A stretch of DNA of 64,000 bases from NCBI GenBank assembly GCA_964019155.1, contig OZ025244.1, positions 39,185,545 to 39,249,544 of the forward strand, in the 5' to 3' direction. Under the pieces are notes generated by a model that did not search any database, was not told the DNA's origin, and saw only the letters and a list, made by a program, of their open reading frames with translations. This DNA is from Osedax fenrisi (taxonomy: Eukaryota; Annelida; Polychaeta; Sabellida; Siboglinidae). The position numbers were made by a program, and so were the translations under genes. Shown here piece after piece: positions 36,994 through 48,417 of the stretch. Positions within the stretch are counted from its first letter, which is position 1, and every line of letters begins with the position of its first letter.

Positions 36994-37739
36994 TAGAATT
37001 ACCTAGAGTTACCTAGAGTTAGCTAGAGTTAGGTAGAGTTACCTAGAGTTACCTAGAGTTAGCTAGAGTTAACTAGAGTTAGCTAGAGTTACCTAGAGTT
37101 AGCTAGAGTTACCTAGAGTTACCTAGAGTTACCTAGAGTTAGCTAGAGTTAGCTAGAGTTACCTAGAGTTAGCTAGAGTTACCTACAGTTAGCTAGAGTT
37201 AGCTAGAGTTAGTAGAGTTAGCTAGAGTTAGCTAGAGTTAGCTAGAGTTAGCTAGAGTTAGCTAGAGTTAGCTAAAGTTACCTAGAGTTAGCTAGAGTTA
37301 GCTAAAGTTAGCTAGAGTTAGCTAGAGTTAGCTAGATTTACCTAGAGTTAGCTAGAGTTACCTAGAGTTAGCTATTGTTACCTAGATTTAGCTAGAGTTA
37401 GCTAAAGATAGCTAGAGTTACCTAGAGTTACCTAGAGTTAGCTAGAGTTAGCTAGAGTTAGCTAGAGTTAGCTAGAGTTACATAGAGTTAGCTAAAGTTA
37501 GCTAGAGTTAGCTAGGGTTACCTAGAGTTAGCTAGAGTTAGCTAGAGTTACCTAGAGTTATCTAGAGTTAGCTAGAGTTACCTAGAGTTACCTAGATTTA
37601 GCTAGAGTTAGCTAGAGTTACCTAGAGTTAGCTAGAGTTAGCTAGAGTTAGCTAGAGTTAGATAGAGTTAGCTATAATTAGCTAGAGTTAGCTAAAGTTA
37701 TCTAGAGTTAGCTAGAGTTAGCTAAAGTTAGCTAGAGTT

Positions 37740-38602
37740 ACCTAGAGTTAGCTAGAGTTACCTAGAGTTAGCTATAGTTACCTAGATTTAGCTAGAGTTA
37801 GCTAAAGATAGCTAGAGTTAGCTAGAGTTACCTAGAGTTAGCTAGAGTTAGCTAGAGTTAGCTAGAGTTAGCTAGAATTACATAGAGTTAGCTAAAGTTA
37901 GCTAGAGTTAGCTAGAGTTACCTAGAGTTAGCTAGAGTTAGCTAGAGTTAGCTAGAGTTAGCTAGAGTTAGCTAGAGTTACCTAGAGTTACCTAGAGTTA
38001 GCTAGAGTTAGCTAGAGTTACCTAGAGTTAGCTAGAGTTAGCTAGAGTTAGCTAGAGTTAGCTAGAGTTACCTAAAGTTAGCTAGAGTTAGCTAGAGTTA
38101 GCTAGAGTTAGCTAGAGTTAGCTAGAATTAGCTAGAGTTAGCTAAAGTTACCTAGAGTTAGCTAGAGTTAGCTAAAGTTAGCTAGAGTTACCTAGAGTTA
38201 CCTAGAGTTACCTAGAGTTACCTAGAGTTACCTAGAGTTAGCTAGAGTTAGCTAGACTTACCTAGAGTTAGCTAGAGTTAGCTAGAGTTAGCTAGAGTTA
38301 GCTAGAGTTACCTAGAGTTAGCTGAAGTTACCTAGAGTTAGCTAGAGTTACCTAGAGTTAGCTAGAGTTACCTAGAGTTACCTAGAGTTACCTAGAGTTA
38401 GCTAGAGTTAGCTAGAGTTAGCTAGAGTTAGCTAGAGTTACCTAGAGTTACCTAGAGTTAGCTAGAGTTACCTAGAGTTACCTAGAGTTACCTAGAGTTA
38501 CCTAGAGTTAGCTAGAGTTAGGTAGAGTTACCTAGAGTTACCTAGAGTTAGCTAGAGTTAGCTAGAGTTAGCTACAGTTAGCTAGAGTTAGCTAGAGTTA
38601 GC
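37740..38602. repeat. 1,609-bp-offset repeat, copy 2
   Basis: Partner of 36,140-36,993. Copy-specific changes: TAGAATTACATAG near 37,873, TGAAG preceded by TTAGC rather than TTAAC, and no TATAG after the paired C-units. Between the copies (36,994-37,739) lies mosaic satellite with a slip unit at 37,213 and variants TATTG near 37,373 and TATAATT near 37,673. Confidence 0.78.
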
Positions 38603-40791
38603 TAGAGTTAGCTAAAGTTAGCTAGAGTTAGCTAGAGTTAGCTAGAGTTAGCTAGAGTTAGCTAGAGTTACCTAGAGTTAGCTAAAGTTAGCTAGAGTTA
38701 CCTAGAGTTAACTAGAGTTAGCTAGAGTTACCTAGAGTTAGCTAGAGTTACCTAGAGTTACCTAGAGTTACCTAGAGTTAGCTAGAGTTAGCTAGAGTTA
38801 GCTAGAGTTATCTAGAGTTACCTAAAGTTAGCTAGAGTTAGCTATAGTTAGTAGAGTTAGCTAGAGTTAGCTAGAGTTAGCTACAGTTAGCTAGAGTTAC
38901 CTAGAGTTAGCTAGAGTTAGCTAGAGTTAGCTAGAGTTACCTAGAGTTACCTAGAGTTAGCTAGAGTTAGCTAGACTTACCTAGAGTTAGCTAGAGTTAG
39001 CTAGAGTTAGCTAGAGTTAGCTAGAGTTACCTAGAGTTAGCTGAAGTTACCTAGAGTTAGCTAGAGTTACCTAGAGTTAGCTAGAGTTACATAGAGTTAC
39101 CTAGAGTTACCTAGAGTTAGCTAGAGTTAGCTAGAGTTAGCTAGAGTTAGCTAGAGTTACCTAGAGTTACCTAGAGTTAGCTAGAGTTACCTAGAGTTAC
39201 CTAGAGTTAGCTAGAGTTAGCTAGAGTTAGCTAAAGTTACCTAGAGTTAGCTAGAGTTAGCTAAAGTTACCTAGAGTTACCTAGAGTTACCTAGAGTTAC
39301 CTAGAGTTAGCTAGAGTTAGCTAGAGTTAGCTAGAGTTAGCTAAAGTTACCTAGAGTTAGCTAGAGTTAGCTAAAGTTAGCTAGAGTTACCTAGAGTTAC
39401 CTAGAGTTACCTAGAGTTACCTAGAGTTACCTAGAGTTACCTAGAGTTACCTAGAGTTACCTAGAGTTACCTAGAGTTACCTAGAGTTAGGTAGAGTTAC
39501 CTAGAGTTACCTAGAGTTAGCTAGAGTTAGCTAGAGTTAGCTACAGTTAGCTAGAGTTAGCTAGAGTTAGATAGAGATAGCAAAAGTTAGCTAGAGTTAG
39601 CTAAAGTTACCTAGAGTTAGCTAGAGTTAGCTAAAGTTAGCTAGAGTTACCTAGAGTTACCTAGAGTTAGCTAGAGTTACCTAGAGTTACCTAGAGTTAG
39701 CTAGAGTTAGCTAGAGTTAGCTAGAGTTAGCTAAAGTTAGCTAGAGTTACCTAGAGTTAGCTAGAGTTAGCTAGAGTTAGCTAGAGTTAGCTAGAGTTAG
39801 CTAGATTTACCTAGAGTTAGCTAGAGTTACCTAGAGTTAGCTAGAGTTACCTAGATTTATCTAGAGTTAGCTAAAGATAGCTAGAGTTAGCTAGAGTTAC
39901 CTAGAGTTAGCTAGAGTTAGCTAGAGTTAGATAGAGTTAGCTAGAGTTACATAGAGTTAGCTAAAGTTAGCTAGAGTTAGCTAGAGTTACCTAGAGTTAA
40001 CTAGAGTTAGCTAGAGTTAGCTAGAGTTAGCTAGAGTTAGCTAGAGTTACCTAGAGTTACCTAGAGTTAGCTAGAGTTAGCTAGAGTTACCTAGAGTTAG
40101 CTAGAGTTAGCTAGAGTTAGCTAGAGTTAGCTAGAGTTACCTAAAGTTAGCTAGAGTTAGCTAGAGTTAGCTAGAGTTATCTAGAGTTAGCTAGAGTTAG
40201 CTAGAGTTAGCTAAAGTTACCTAGAGTTAGCTAGAGTTAGCTAAAGTTAGCTAGAGTTACCTAGAGTTACCTAGAGTTACCTAGAGTTACCTAGAGTTAC
40301 CTAGAGTTAGCTAGAGTTAGCTAGACTTACCTAGAGTTAGCTAGAGTTAGCTAGAGTTAGCTAGAGTTTGCTAGAGTTACCTAGAGTTAGCTGAAGTTAC
40401 CTAGAGTTAGCTAGAGTTACCTAGAGTTAGCTAGAGTTACCTAGAGTTACCTAGAGTTACCTAGAGTTAGCTAGAGTTAGCTAGAGTTAGCTAGAGTTAG
40501 CTAGAGTTACCTAGAGTTACCTAGAGTTAGCTAGAGTTACCTAGAGTTACCTAGAGTTACCTAGAGTTACCTAGAGTTAGCTAGAGTTAGGTAGAGTTAC
40601 CTAGAGTTACCTAGAGTTAGCTAGAGTTAGCTAGAGTTAGCTACAGTTAGCTAGAGTTAGCTAGAGTTAGCTAGAGTTAGCTAAAGTTAGCTAGAGTTAG
40701 CTAGAGTTAGCTAGAGTTAGCTAGAGTTAGCTAGAGTTAGCTAGAGTTACCTAGAGTTAGCTAAAGTTAGCTAGAGTTACCTAGAGTTAAC
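38603..40791. repeat. Satellite mosaic segment
   Basis: Resembles parts of earlier blocks in changed order: a slip unit after TATAG at 38,852 (as at 25,688 and 30,431), long C-unit runs at 39,381-39,480, TTAGCAAAAG-like unit with AGAGATAG near 39,570-39,586, the TAGATTT/TAAAGATAG/TTAGATAG module near 39,802-39,930, and TTTGC near 40,367. No non-satellite sequence. Confidence 0.7.
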
Positions 40792-43054
40792 TAGAGTTAG
40801 CTAGAGTTACCTAGAGTTACCTAGAGTTAGCTAGAGTTACCTAGAGTTACCTAGAGTTACCTAGAGTTAGCTAGAGTTAGCTAGAGTTAGTAGAGTTAGC
40901 TTGAGTTAGCTAGAGTTAGCTACAGTTAGCTAGAGTTACCTAGAGTTAGCTAGAGTTAGCTAGAGTTAGCTAGAGTTAGCTAGAGTTAGCTAAAGTTACC
41001 TAGAGTTAACTAGAGTTAGCTAAAGTTAACTAGAGTTAGCTAGAGTTATCTAGAGTTACCTAGAGTTACCTAGAGTTAGCTAGAGTTAGCTAGAGTTAGC
41101 TAGAGTTACCTAGAGTTACCTAGAGTTACCTAGAGTTAGCTAGAGTTAGGTAGAGTTACCTAGAGTTACCTAGAGTTAGCTAGAGTTAACTAGAGTTAGC
41201 TAGAGTTACCTAGAGTTAGCTAGAGTTACCTAGAGTTACCTAGAGTTACCTAGAGTTAGCTAGAGTTAGCTAGAGTTACCTAGAGTTAGCTAGAGTTACC
41301 TACAGTTAGCTAGAGTTAGCTAGAGTTAGTAGAGTTAGCTAGAGTTAGCTAGAGTTAGCTAGAGTTAGCTAGAGTTAGCTAGAGTTATCTAGAGTTGCGT
41401 AGAGTTAGCTAGAGTTAGCTAGAGTTAGCTAGAGTTAGCTAGAGTTAGCTAGAGTTAGCTAGAGTTAGCTAGATTTACCTAGAGTTAGCTAGAGTTACCT
41501 AGAATTAGCTATAGTTACCTAGATTTAGCTAGAGTTAGCTAAAGATAGCTAGAGTTAGCTAGAGTTACCTAGAGTTAGCTAGAGTTAGCTAGAGTTAGCT
41601 AGAGTTAGCTAGAGTTACATAGAGTTAGCTAAAGTTAGCTAGAGTTAGCTAGGGTTACCTAGAGTTAGCTAGAGTTAGCTAGAGTTAGCTAGAGTTAGCT
41701 AGAGTTAGCTAGAGTTTCCTAGAGTTACCTAGAGTTAGCTAGAGTTAGCTAGAGTTACCTAGAGTTAGCTAGAGTTAGCTAGAGTTAGCTAGAGTTAGCT
41801 AGAGTTAGCTAGAATTAGCTAGAGTTAGCTAAAGTTACCTAGAGTTAGCTAGAGTTAGCTAAAGTTAGCTACAGTTAGCTAGAGTTAGCTAGAGTTAGCT
41901 AGAGTTAGCTAAAGTTAGCTAGAGTTACCTAGAGTTACCTAGAGTTAGCTAGAATTAGCTAGAGTTAGCTAGAGTTATCTAGAGTTAGTAGAGTTAGCTA
42001 GAGTTAGCTAGAGTTACCTAGAGTTACCTAGAGTTAGCTAGAGTTAGCTACAGTTAGCTAGAGTTAGCTAGAGTTAGCTAGAGTTAGCTAAAGTTAGCTA
42101 GAGTTAGCTAGAGTTACCTAGAGTTACCTAGAGTTAGCTAGAGTTACCTAGAGTTAGCTAGAGTTAGCTAGAGTTAGCTAGAGTTAGCTAGAGTTACATA
42201 GAGTTAGCTAAAGTTAGCTAGAGTTAGCTAGGGTTACCTAGAGTTAGCTAGAGTTAGCTAGAGTTAGCTAGAGTTAGCTAGAGTTAGCTAGAGTTAGCTA
42301 GATTTACCTAGAGTTAGCTAGAGTTACCTAGAGTTAGCTATAGTTACCTAGATTTAGCTAGAGTTAGCTAAAGATAGCTAGAGTTAGCTAGAGTTACCTA
42401 GAGTTAGCTAGAGTTAGCTAGAGTTAGCTAGAGTTATCTAGAGTTACATAGAGTTAGCTAAAGTTAGCTAGAGTTAGCTAGGGTTACCTAGAGTTAGCTA
42501 GAGTTAGCTAGAGTTAGCTAGAGTTAGCTAGAGTTAGCTAGAGTTACCTAGAGTTACCTAGAGTTAGCTAGAGTTAGCTAGAGTTACCTATAGTTAGCTA
42601 GAGTTAGCTAGAGTTAGCTAGAGTTAGCTAGAGTTAGCTAGAATTAGCTAGAGTTAGCTAAAGTTACCTAGAGTTAGCTAGAGTTAGCTAAAGTTAGCTA
42701 GAGTTACCTAGAGTTACCTAGAGTTACCTAGAGTTACCTAGAGTTACCTAGAGTTACCTAGAGTTAGCTAGAGTTAGCTAGAGTTACCTAGAGTTAGCTA
42801 GAGTTAGCTAGAGTTAGCTAGAGTTAGCTAGAGTTAGCTAGAGTTAGCTAAAGTTAGCTAGAGTTACCTAGAGTTAGCTAGAGTTAGCTAGAGTTAGCTA
42901 GAGTTAGCTAGATTTACCTAGAGTTAGCTAGAGTTACCTAGAGTTAGCTATAGTTACATAGATTTAGCTAGAGTTAGCTAAAGATAGCTAGAGTTAGCTA
43001 GAGTTACCTAGAGTTAGCTAGAGTTAGCTAGAGTTAGCTAGAGTTACATAGAGT

Positions 43055-43070
43055 TAGCTAACGTTAGCTA
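43055..43070. repeat. 16-bp perfect palindrome with central ACGT, copy 1
   Basis: TAGCTAACGTTAGCTA reads the same on both strands. It arises from one variant unit, TAACGTTAGC, next to a G-unit. The ordinary array gives only the 6-bp palindrome TAGCTA (8 bp, TTAGCTAA, before TAAAG). The centre is one of the few CpGs in the window. Confidence 0.93.
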
Positions 43071-43081
43071 GAGTTAGCTAG

Positions 43082-45539
43082 GGTTACCTAGAGTTAGCTA
43101 GAGTTAGCTAGAGTTAGCTAGAGTTAGCTAGAGTTAGCTAGAGTTACCTAGAGTTACCTAGAGTTAGCTAGAGTTAGCTAGAGTTACCTATAGTTAGCTA
43201 GAGTTAGCTAGAGTTAGCTAGAGTTAGCTAGAGTTACCTAAAGTTAGCTAGAGTTAGCTAGAGTTAGCTAGAGTTAGCTAGAGTTAGCTAGAGTTAGCTA
43301 GAATTAGCTAGAGTTAGCTAAAGTTACCTAGAGTTAGCTAGAGTTAGCTAAAGTTAGCTAGAGTTACCTAGAGTTACCTAGAGTTACCTAGAGTTACCTA
43401 GAGTTACCTAGAGTTAGCTAGAGTTAGCTAAACTTACCTAGAGTTAGCTAGAGTTAGCTAGAGTTAGCTAGAGTTAACTAGAGTTACCTAGAGTTAACTG
43501 AAGTTACCTAGAGTTAGCTAGAGTTACCTAGAGTTAGCTAGAGTTACCTAGAGTTACCTAGAGTTACCTAGAGTTAGCTAGAGTTAGCTAGAGTTAGCTA
43601 GAGTTAGCTAGAGTTACCTAGAGTTACCTAGAGTTAGCTAGAGTTACCTAGAGTTACCTAGAGTTACCTAGAGTTACCTAGATTTAGCTAGAGTTAGGTA
43701 GAGTTACCTAGAGTTACCTAGAGTTAGCTAGAGTTAGCTAGAGTTAGCTACAGTTAGCTAGAGTTAGCTAGAGTTAGCTAGAGTTAGCTAAAGTTAGCTA
43801 GAGTTAGCTAGAGTTAGCTAGAGTTAGCTAGAGTTAGCTAAAGTTAGCTAGAGTTACCTAGAGTTAGCTAAAGTTAGCTAGAGTTACCTAGAGTTAACTA
43901 GAGTTAGCTAGAGTTAACTAGAGTTAGCTAGAGTTACCTAGAGTTACCTAGAGTTAGCTAGAGTTAGCTACAGTTAGCTAGAGTTAGCTAGAGTTAGCTA
44001 GAGTTAGCTAAAGTTAGCTAGAGTTACCTAGAGTTACCTAGAGTTAGCTAGAATTAGCTAGAGTTAGCTAGAGTTATCTAGAGTTACCTAAAGTTAGCTA
44101 GAGTTAGCTAGAGTTAGTAGAGTTAGCTAGAGTTAGCTAGAGTTACCTAGAGTTACCTAGAGGTAGCTAGAGTTAGCTACAGTTAGCTAGAGTTAGCTAG
44201 AGTTAGCTAGAGTTAGCTAAAGTTAGCTAGAGTTAGCTAGAGTTACCTAGAGTTAGCTAGAGTTAGCTAGAGTTACCTAGAGTTAGCTAGAGTTAGCCAG
44301 AGTTAGCTAGAGTTAGCTAGAGTTAGCTAGAGTTATCTAGAGTTACCTAAAGTTAGCTAGAGTTAGCTAGAGTTAGCTAGAGTTAGCTAGAGTTACCTAG
44401 AGTTACCTAGAGTTACCTAGAGTTAGCTAGAGTTAGCTACAGTTAGCTAGAGTTAGCTAGAGTTAGCTAGAGTTAGCTAAAGTTAGCTAGAGTTAGCTAG
44501 AGTTACCTAGAGTTAGCTAGAGTTAGCTAGAGTTAGCTAGAGTTATCTAGAGTTACCTAAAGTTAGCTAGAGTTAGCTAGAGTTAGTAGAGTTAGCTAGA
44601 GTTAGCTAGAGTTAGCTACAGTTAGCTAGAGTTACCTAGAGTTAGCTAGAGTTAGCTAGAGTTAGCTAGAGTTAGCTAGAGTTAGCTAAAGTTACCTAGA
44701 GTTAGCTAGAGTTAGCTAAAGTTAGCTAGAGTTACCTAGAGTTACCTAGAGTTACCTAGAGTTACCTAGAGTTAGCTAGAGTTAGCTAGAGTTAGCTAGA
44801 GTTAGCTAGAGTTACCTAGAGTTACCTAGAGTTAGCTAGAGTTAGCTAGAGTTACCTAGAGTTAGCTAGAGTTAGCTAGAGTTAGCTAGAGTTAGCTAGA
44901 GTTAGCTAGAATTAGCTAGAGTTAGCTAAAGTTACCTAGAGTTAGCTAGAGTTAGCTAAAGTTAGCTAGAGTTACCTAGAGTTACCTAGAGTTACCTAGA
45001 GTTACCTAGAGTTACCTAGAGTTACCTAGAGTTAGCTAGAGTTAGCTAGAGTTACCTAGAGTTAGCTAGAGTTAGCTAGAGTTAGCTAGAGTTAGCTAGA
45101 GTTAGCTAGAGTTAGCTAGAGTTAGCTAGAGTTACCTAGAGTTAGCTGGAGTTAGCTAGAGTTAGCTAGAGTTAGCTAGAGTTACCTAGAGTTAGCTGAA
45201 GTTACCTAGAGTTAGCTAGAGTTAGCTAGAGTTAGCTAGAGTTAGCTAGAGTTACCTAGAGTTACCTAGAGTTAGCTAGAGTTAGCTAGAGTTACCTAGA
45301 GTTAGCTAGAGTTAGCTAGAGTTAGCTAGAGTTAGCTAGAGTTAGCTAGAATTAGCTAGAGTTAGCTAAAGTTACCTAGAGTTAGCTAGAGTTAGCTAAA
45401 GTTAGCTAGAGTTACCTAGAGTTACCTAGAGTTACCTAGAGTTACCTAGAGTTACCTAGAGTTACCTAGAGTTACCTAGAGTTAGCTAGAGTTAGCTAGA
45501 GTTACCTAGAGTTAGCTAGAATTAGCTAGAGTTAGCTAG
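43082..45539. repeat. 2,458-bp higher-order repeat, copy 1
   Basis: Complete unit starting inside a TAGGGTTACC variant. Slip units 44,118 and 44,587 pair with 46,576 and 47,045 at +2,458. The TAGAGGTAGC marker (near 44,158/46,616) also pairs. The copy ends where TAGAATT, G leads straight into the next TAGGG. Confidence 0.9.
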
Positions 45540-47262
45540 GGTTACCTAGAGTTAGCTAGAGTTAGCTAGAGTTAGCTAGAGTTAGCTAGAGTTAGCTAGA
45601 GTTACCTAGAGTTACCTAGAGTTAGCTAGAGTTAGCTAGAGTTACCTATAGTTAGCTAGAGTTAGCTAGAGTTAGCTAGAGTTAGCTAGAGTTACCTAAA
45701 GTTAGCTAGAGTTAGCTAGAGTTAGCTAGAGTTAGCTAGAGTTAGCTAGAGTTAGCTAGAATTAGCTAGAGTTAGCTAAAGTTACCTAGAGTTAGCTAGA
45801 GTTAGCTAAAGTTAGCTAGAGTTACCTAGAGTTACCTAGAGTTACCTAGAGTTACCTAGAGTTACCTAGAGTTAGCTAGAGTTAGCTAAACTTACCTAGA
45901 GTTAGCTAGAGTTAGCTAGAGTTAGCTAGAGTTAACTAGAGTTACCTAGAGTTAACTGAAGTTACCTAGAGTTAGCTAGAGTTACCTAGAGTTAGCTAGA
46001 GTTACCTAGAGTTACCTAGAGTTACCTAGAGTTAGCTAGAGTTAGCTAGAGTTAGCTAGAGTTAGCTAGAGTTACCTAGAGTTACCTAGAGTTAGCTAGA
46101 GTTACCTAGAGTTACCTAGAGTTACCTAGAGTTACCTAGATTTAGCTAGAGTTAGGTAGAGTTACCTAGAGTTACCTAGAGTTAGCTAGAGTTAGCTAGA
46201 GTTAGCTACAGTTAGCTAGAGTTAGCTAGAGTTAGCTAGAGTTAGCTAAAGTTAGCTAGAGTTAGCTAGAGTTAGCTAGAGTTAGCTAGAGTTAGCTAAA
46301 GTTAGCTAGAGTTACCTAGAGTTAGCTAAAGTTAGCTAGAGTTACCTAGAGTTAACTAGAGTTAGCTAGAGTTAACTAGAGTTAGCTAGAGTTACCTAGA
46401 GTTACCTAGAGTTAGCTAGAGTTAGCTACAGTTAGCTAGAGTTAGCTAGAGTTAGCTAGAGTTAGCTAAAGTTAGCTAGAGTTACCTAGAGTTACCTAGA
46501 GTTAGCTAGAATTAGCTAGAGTTAGCTAGAGTTATCTAGAGTTACCTAAAGTTAGCTAGAGTTAGCTAGAGTTAGTAGAGTTAGCTAGAGTTAGCTAGAG
46601 TTACCTAGAGTTACCTAGAGGTAGCTAGAGTTAGCTACAGTTAGCTAGAGTTAGCTAGAGTTAGCTAGAGTTAGCTAAAGTTAGCTAGAGTTAGCTAGAG
46701 TTACCTAGAGTTAGCTAGAGTTAGCTAGAGTTACCTAGAGTTAGCTAGAGTTAGCCAGAGTTAGCTAGAGTTAGCTAGAGTTAGCTAGAGTTATCTAGAG
46801 TTACCTAAAGTTAGCTAGAGTTAGCTAGAGTTAGCTAGAGTTAGCTAGAGTTACCTAGAGTTACCTAGAGTTACCTAGAGTTAGCTAGAGTTAGCTACAG
46901 TTAGCTAGAGTTAGCTAGAGTTAGCTAGAGTTAGCTAAAGTTAGCTAGAGTTAGCTAGAGTTACCTAGAGTTAGCTAGAGTTAGCTAGAGTTAGCTAGAG
47001 TTATCTAGAGTTACCTAAAGTTAGCTAGAGTTAGCTAGAGTTAGTAGAGTTAGCTAGAGTTAGCTAGAGTTAGCTACAGTTAGCTAGAGTTACCTAGAGT
47101 TAGCTAGAGTTAGCTAGAGTTAGCTAGAGTTAGCTAGAGTTAGCTAAAGTTACCTAGAGTTAGCTAGAGTTAGCTAAAGTTAGCTAGAGTTACCTAGAGT
47201 TACCTAGAGTTACCTAGAGTTACCTAGAGTTAGCTAGAGTTAGCTAGAGTTAGCTAGAGTTA
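45530..47262. repeat. 2,888-bp-offset repeat, first pair, copy 1
   Basis: Aligns with 48,418-50,150 at +2,888: TAGGGTT 45,540/48,428, slip units 46,576/49,464 and 47,045/49,933. It overlaps copy 2 of the 2,458-bp repeat, which shows how one block was reused in successive rearrangements. Confidence 0.85.
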
Positions 47263-47996
47263 GCTAGAGTTACCTAGAGTTACCTAGAGTTAGCTAGAGT
47301 TAGCTAGAGTTACCTAGAGTTAGCTAGAGTTAGCTAGAGTTAGCTAGAGTTAGCTAGAGTTAGCTAGAATTAGCTAGAGTTAGCTAAAGTTACCTAGAGT
47401 TAGCTAGAGTTAGCTAAAGTTAGCTAGAGTTACCTAGAGTTACCTAGAGTTACCTAGAGTTACCTAGAGTTACCTAGAGTTACCTAGAGTTAGCTAGAGT
47501 TAGCTAGAGTTACCTAGAGTTAGCTAGAGTTAGCTAGAGTTAGCTAGAGTTAGCTAGAGTTAGCTAGAGTTAGCTAGAGTTAGCTAGAGTTACCTAGAGT
47601 TAGCTGGAGTTAGCTAGAGTTAGCTAGAGTTAGCTAGAGTTACCTAGAGTTAGCTGAAGTTACCTAGAGTTAGCTAGAGTTAGCTAGAGTTAGCTAGAGT
47701 TAGCTAGAGTTACCTAGAGTTACCTAGAGTTAGCTAGAGTTAGCTAGAGTTACCTAGAGTTAGCTAGAGTTAGCTAGAGTTAGCTAGAGTTAGCTAGAGT
47801 TAGCTAGAATTAGCTAGAGTTAGCTAAAGTTACCTAGAGTTAGCTAGAGTTAGCTAAAGTTAGCTAGAGTTACCTAGAGTTACCTAGAGTTACCTAGAGT
47901 TACCTAGAGTTACCTAGAGTTACCTAGAGTTACCTAGAGTTAGCTAGAGTTAGCTAGAGTTACCTAGAGTTAGCTAGAATTAGCTAGAGTTAGCTA
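45540..47996. repeat. 2,458-bp higher-order repeat, copy 2
   Basis: Tandem copy of the preceding block. It ends where TAGAATT, G is followed by TAAAG instead of TAGGG (47,997). The same TAGAATT...TAAAG junction recurs at 55,679, showing that this junction was itself carried in a later duplication (offset 7,681). Confidence 0.9.
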
Positions 47997-48400
47997 AAGT
48001 TACCTAGAGTTAGCTAGAGTTAGCTAAAGTTAGCTAGAGTTACCTAGAGTTACCTAGAGTTACCTAGAGTTACCTAGAGTTACCTAGAGTTACCTAGAGT
48101 TACCTAGAGTTAGCTAGAGTTAGCTAGAGTTACCTAGAGTTAGCTAGAGTTAGCTAGAGTTAGCTAGAGTTAGCTAGAGTTAGCTAGAGTTAGCTAAAGT
48201 TAGCTAGAGTTACCTAGAGTTAGCTAGAGTTAGCTAGAGTTAGCTAGAGTTAGCTAGATTTACCTAGAGTTAGCTAGAGTTACCTAGAGTTAGCTATAGT
48301 TACCTAGATTTAGCTAGAGTTAGCTAAAGATAGCTAGAGTTAGCTAGAGTTACCTAGAGTTAGCTAGAGTTAGCTAGAGTTAGCTAGAGTTACATAGAGT

Positions 48401-48416
48401 TAGCTAACGTTAGCTA
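48401..48416. repeat. 16-bp perfect palindrome with central ACGT, copy 2
   Basis: Identical to the copy at 43,055, offset 5,346, and embedded in the same marker context (TTACATAG before, TAGGGTTACC after). Confidence 0.93.
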
Positions 48417-48417
48417 G

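Larger units (their letters stand above)
40792..45540. repeat. 10,139-bp-offset duplication, copy 1
   Basis: About 4.75 kb that recurs at 50,931-55,679. Slip units at 40,891; 41,330; 41,989; 44,118; 44,587 pair with 51,030; 51,469; 52,128; 54,257; 54,726. Rare variants also pair: TTGCG 41,398/51,537, TTTCC near 41,717/51,856, TAGAGGTAGC near 44,158/54,297. The two copies are separated by about 5.4 kb of other satellite, so they are not adjacent now. Confidence 0.9.
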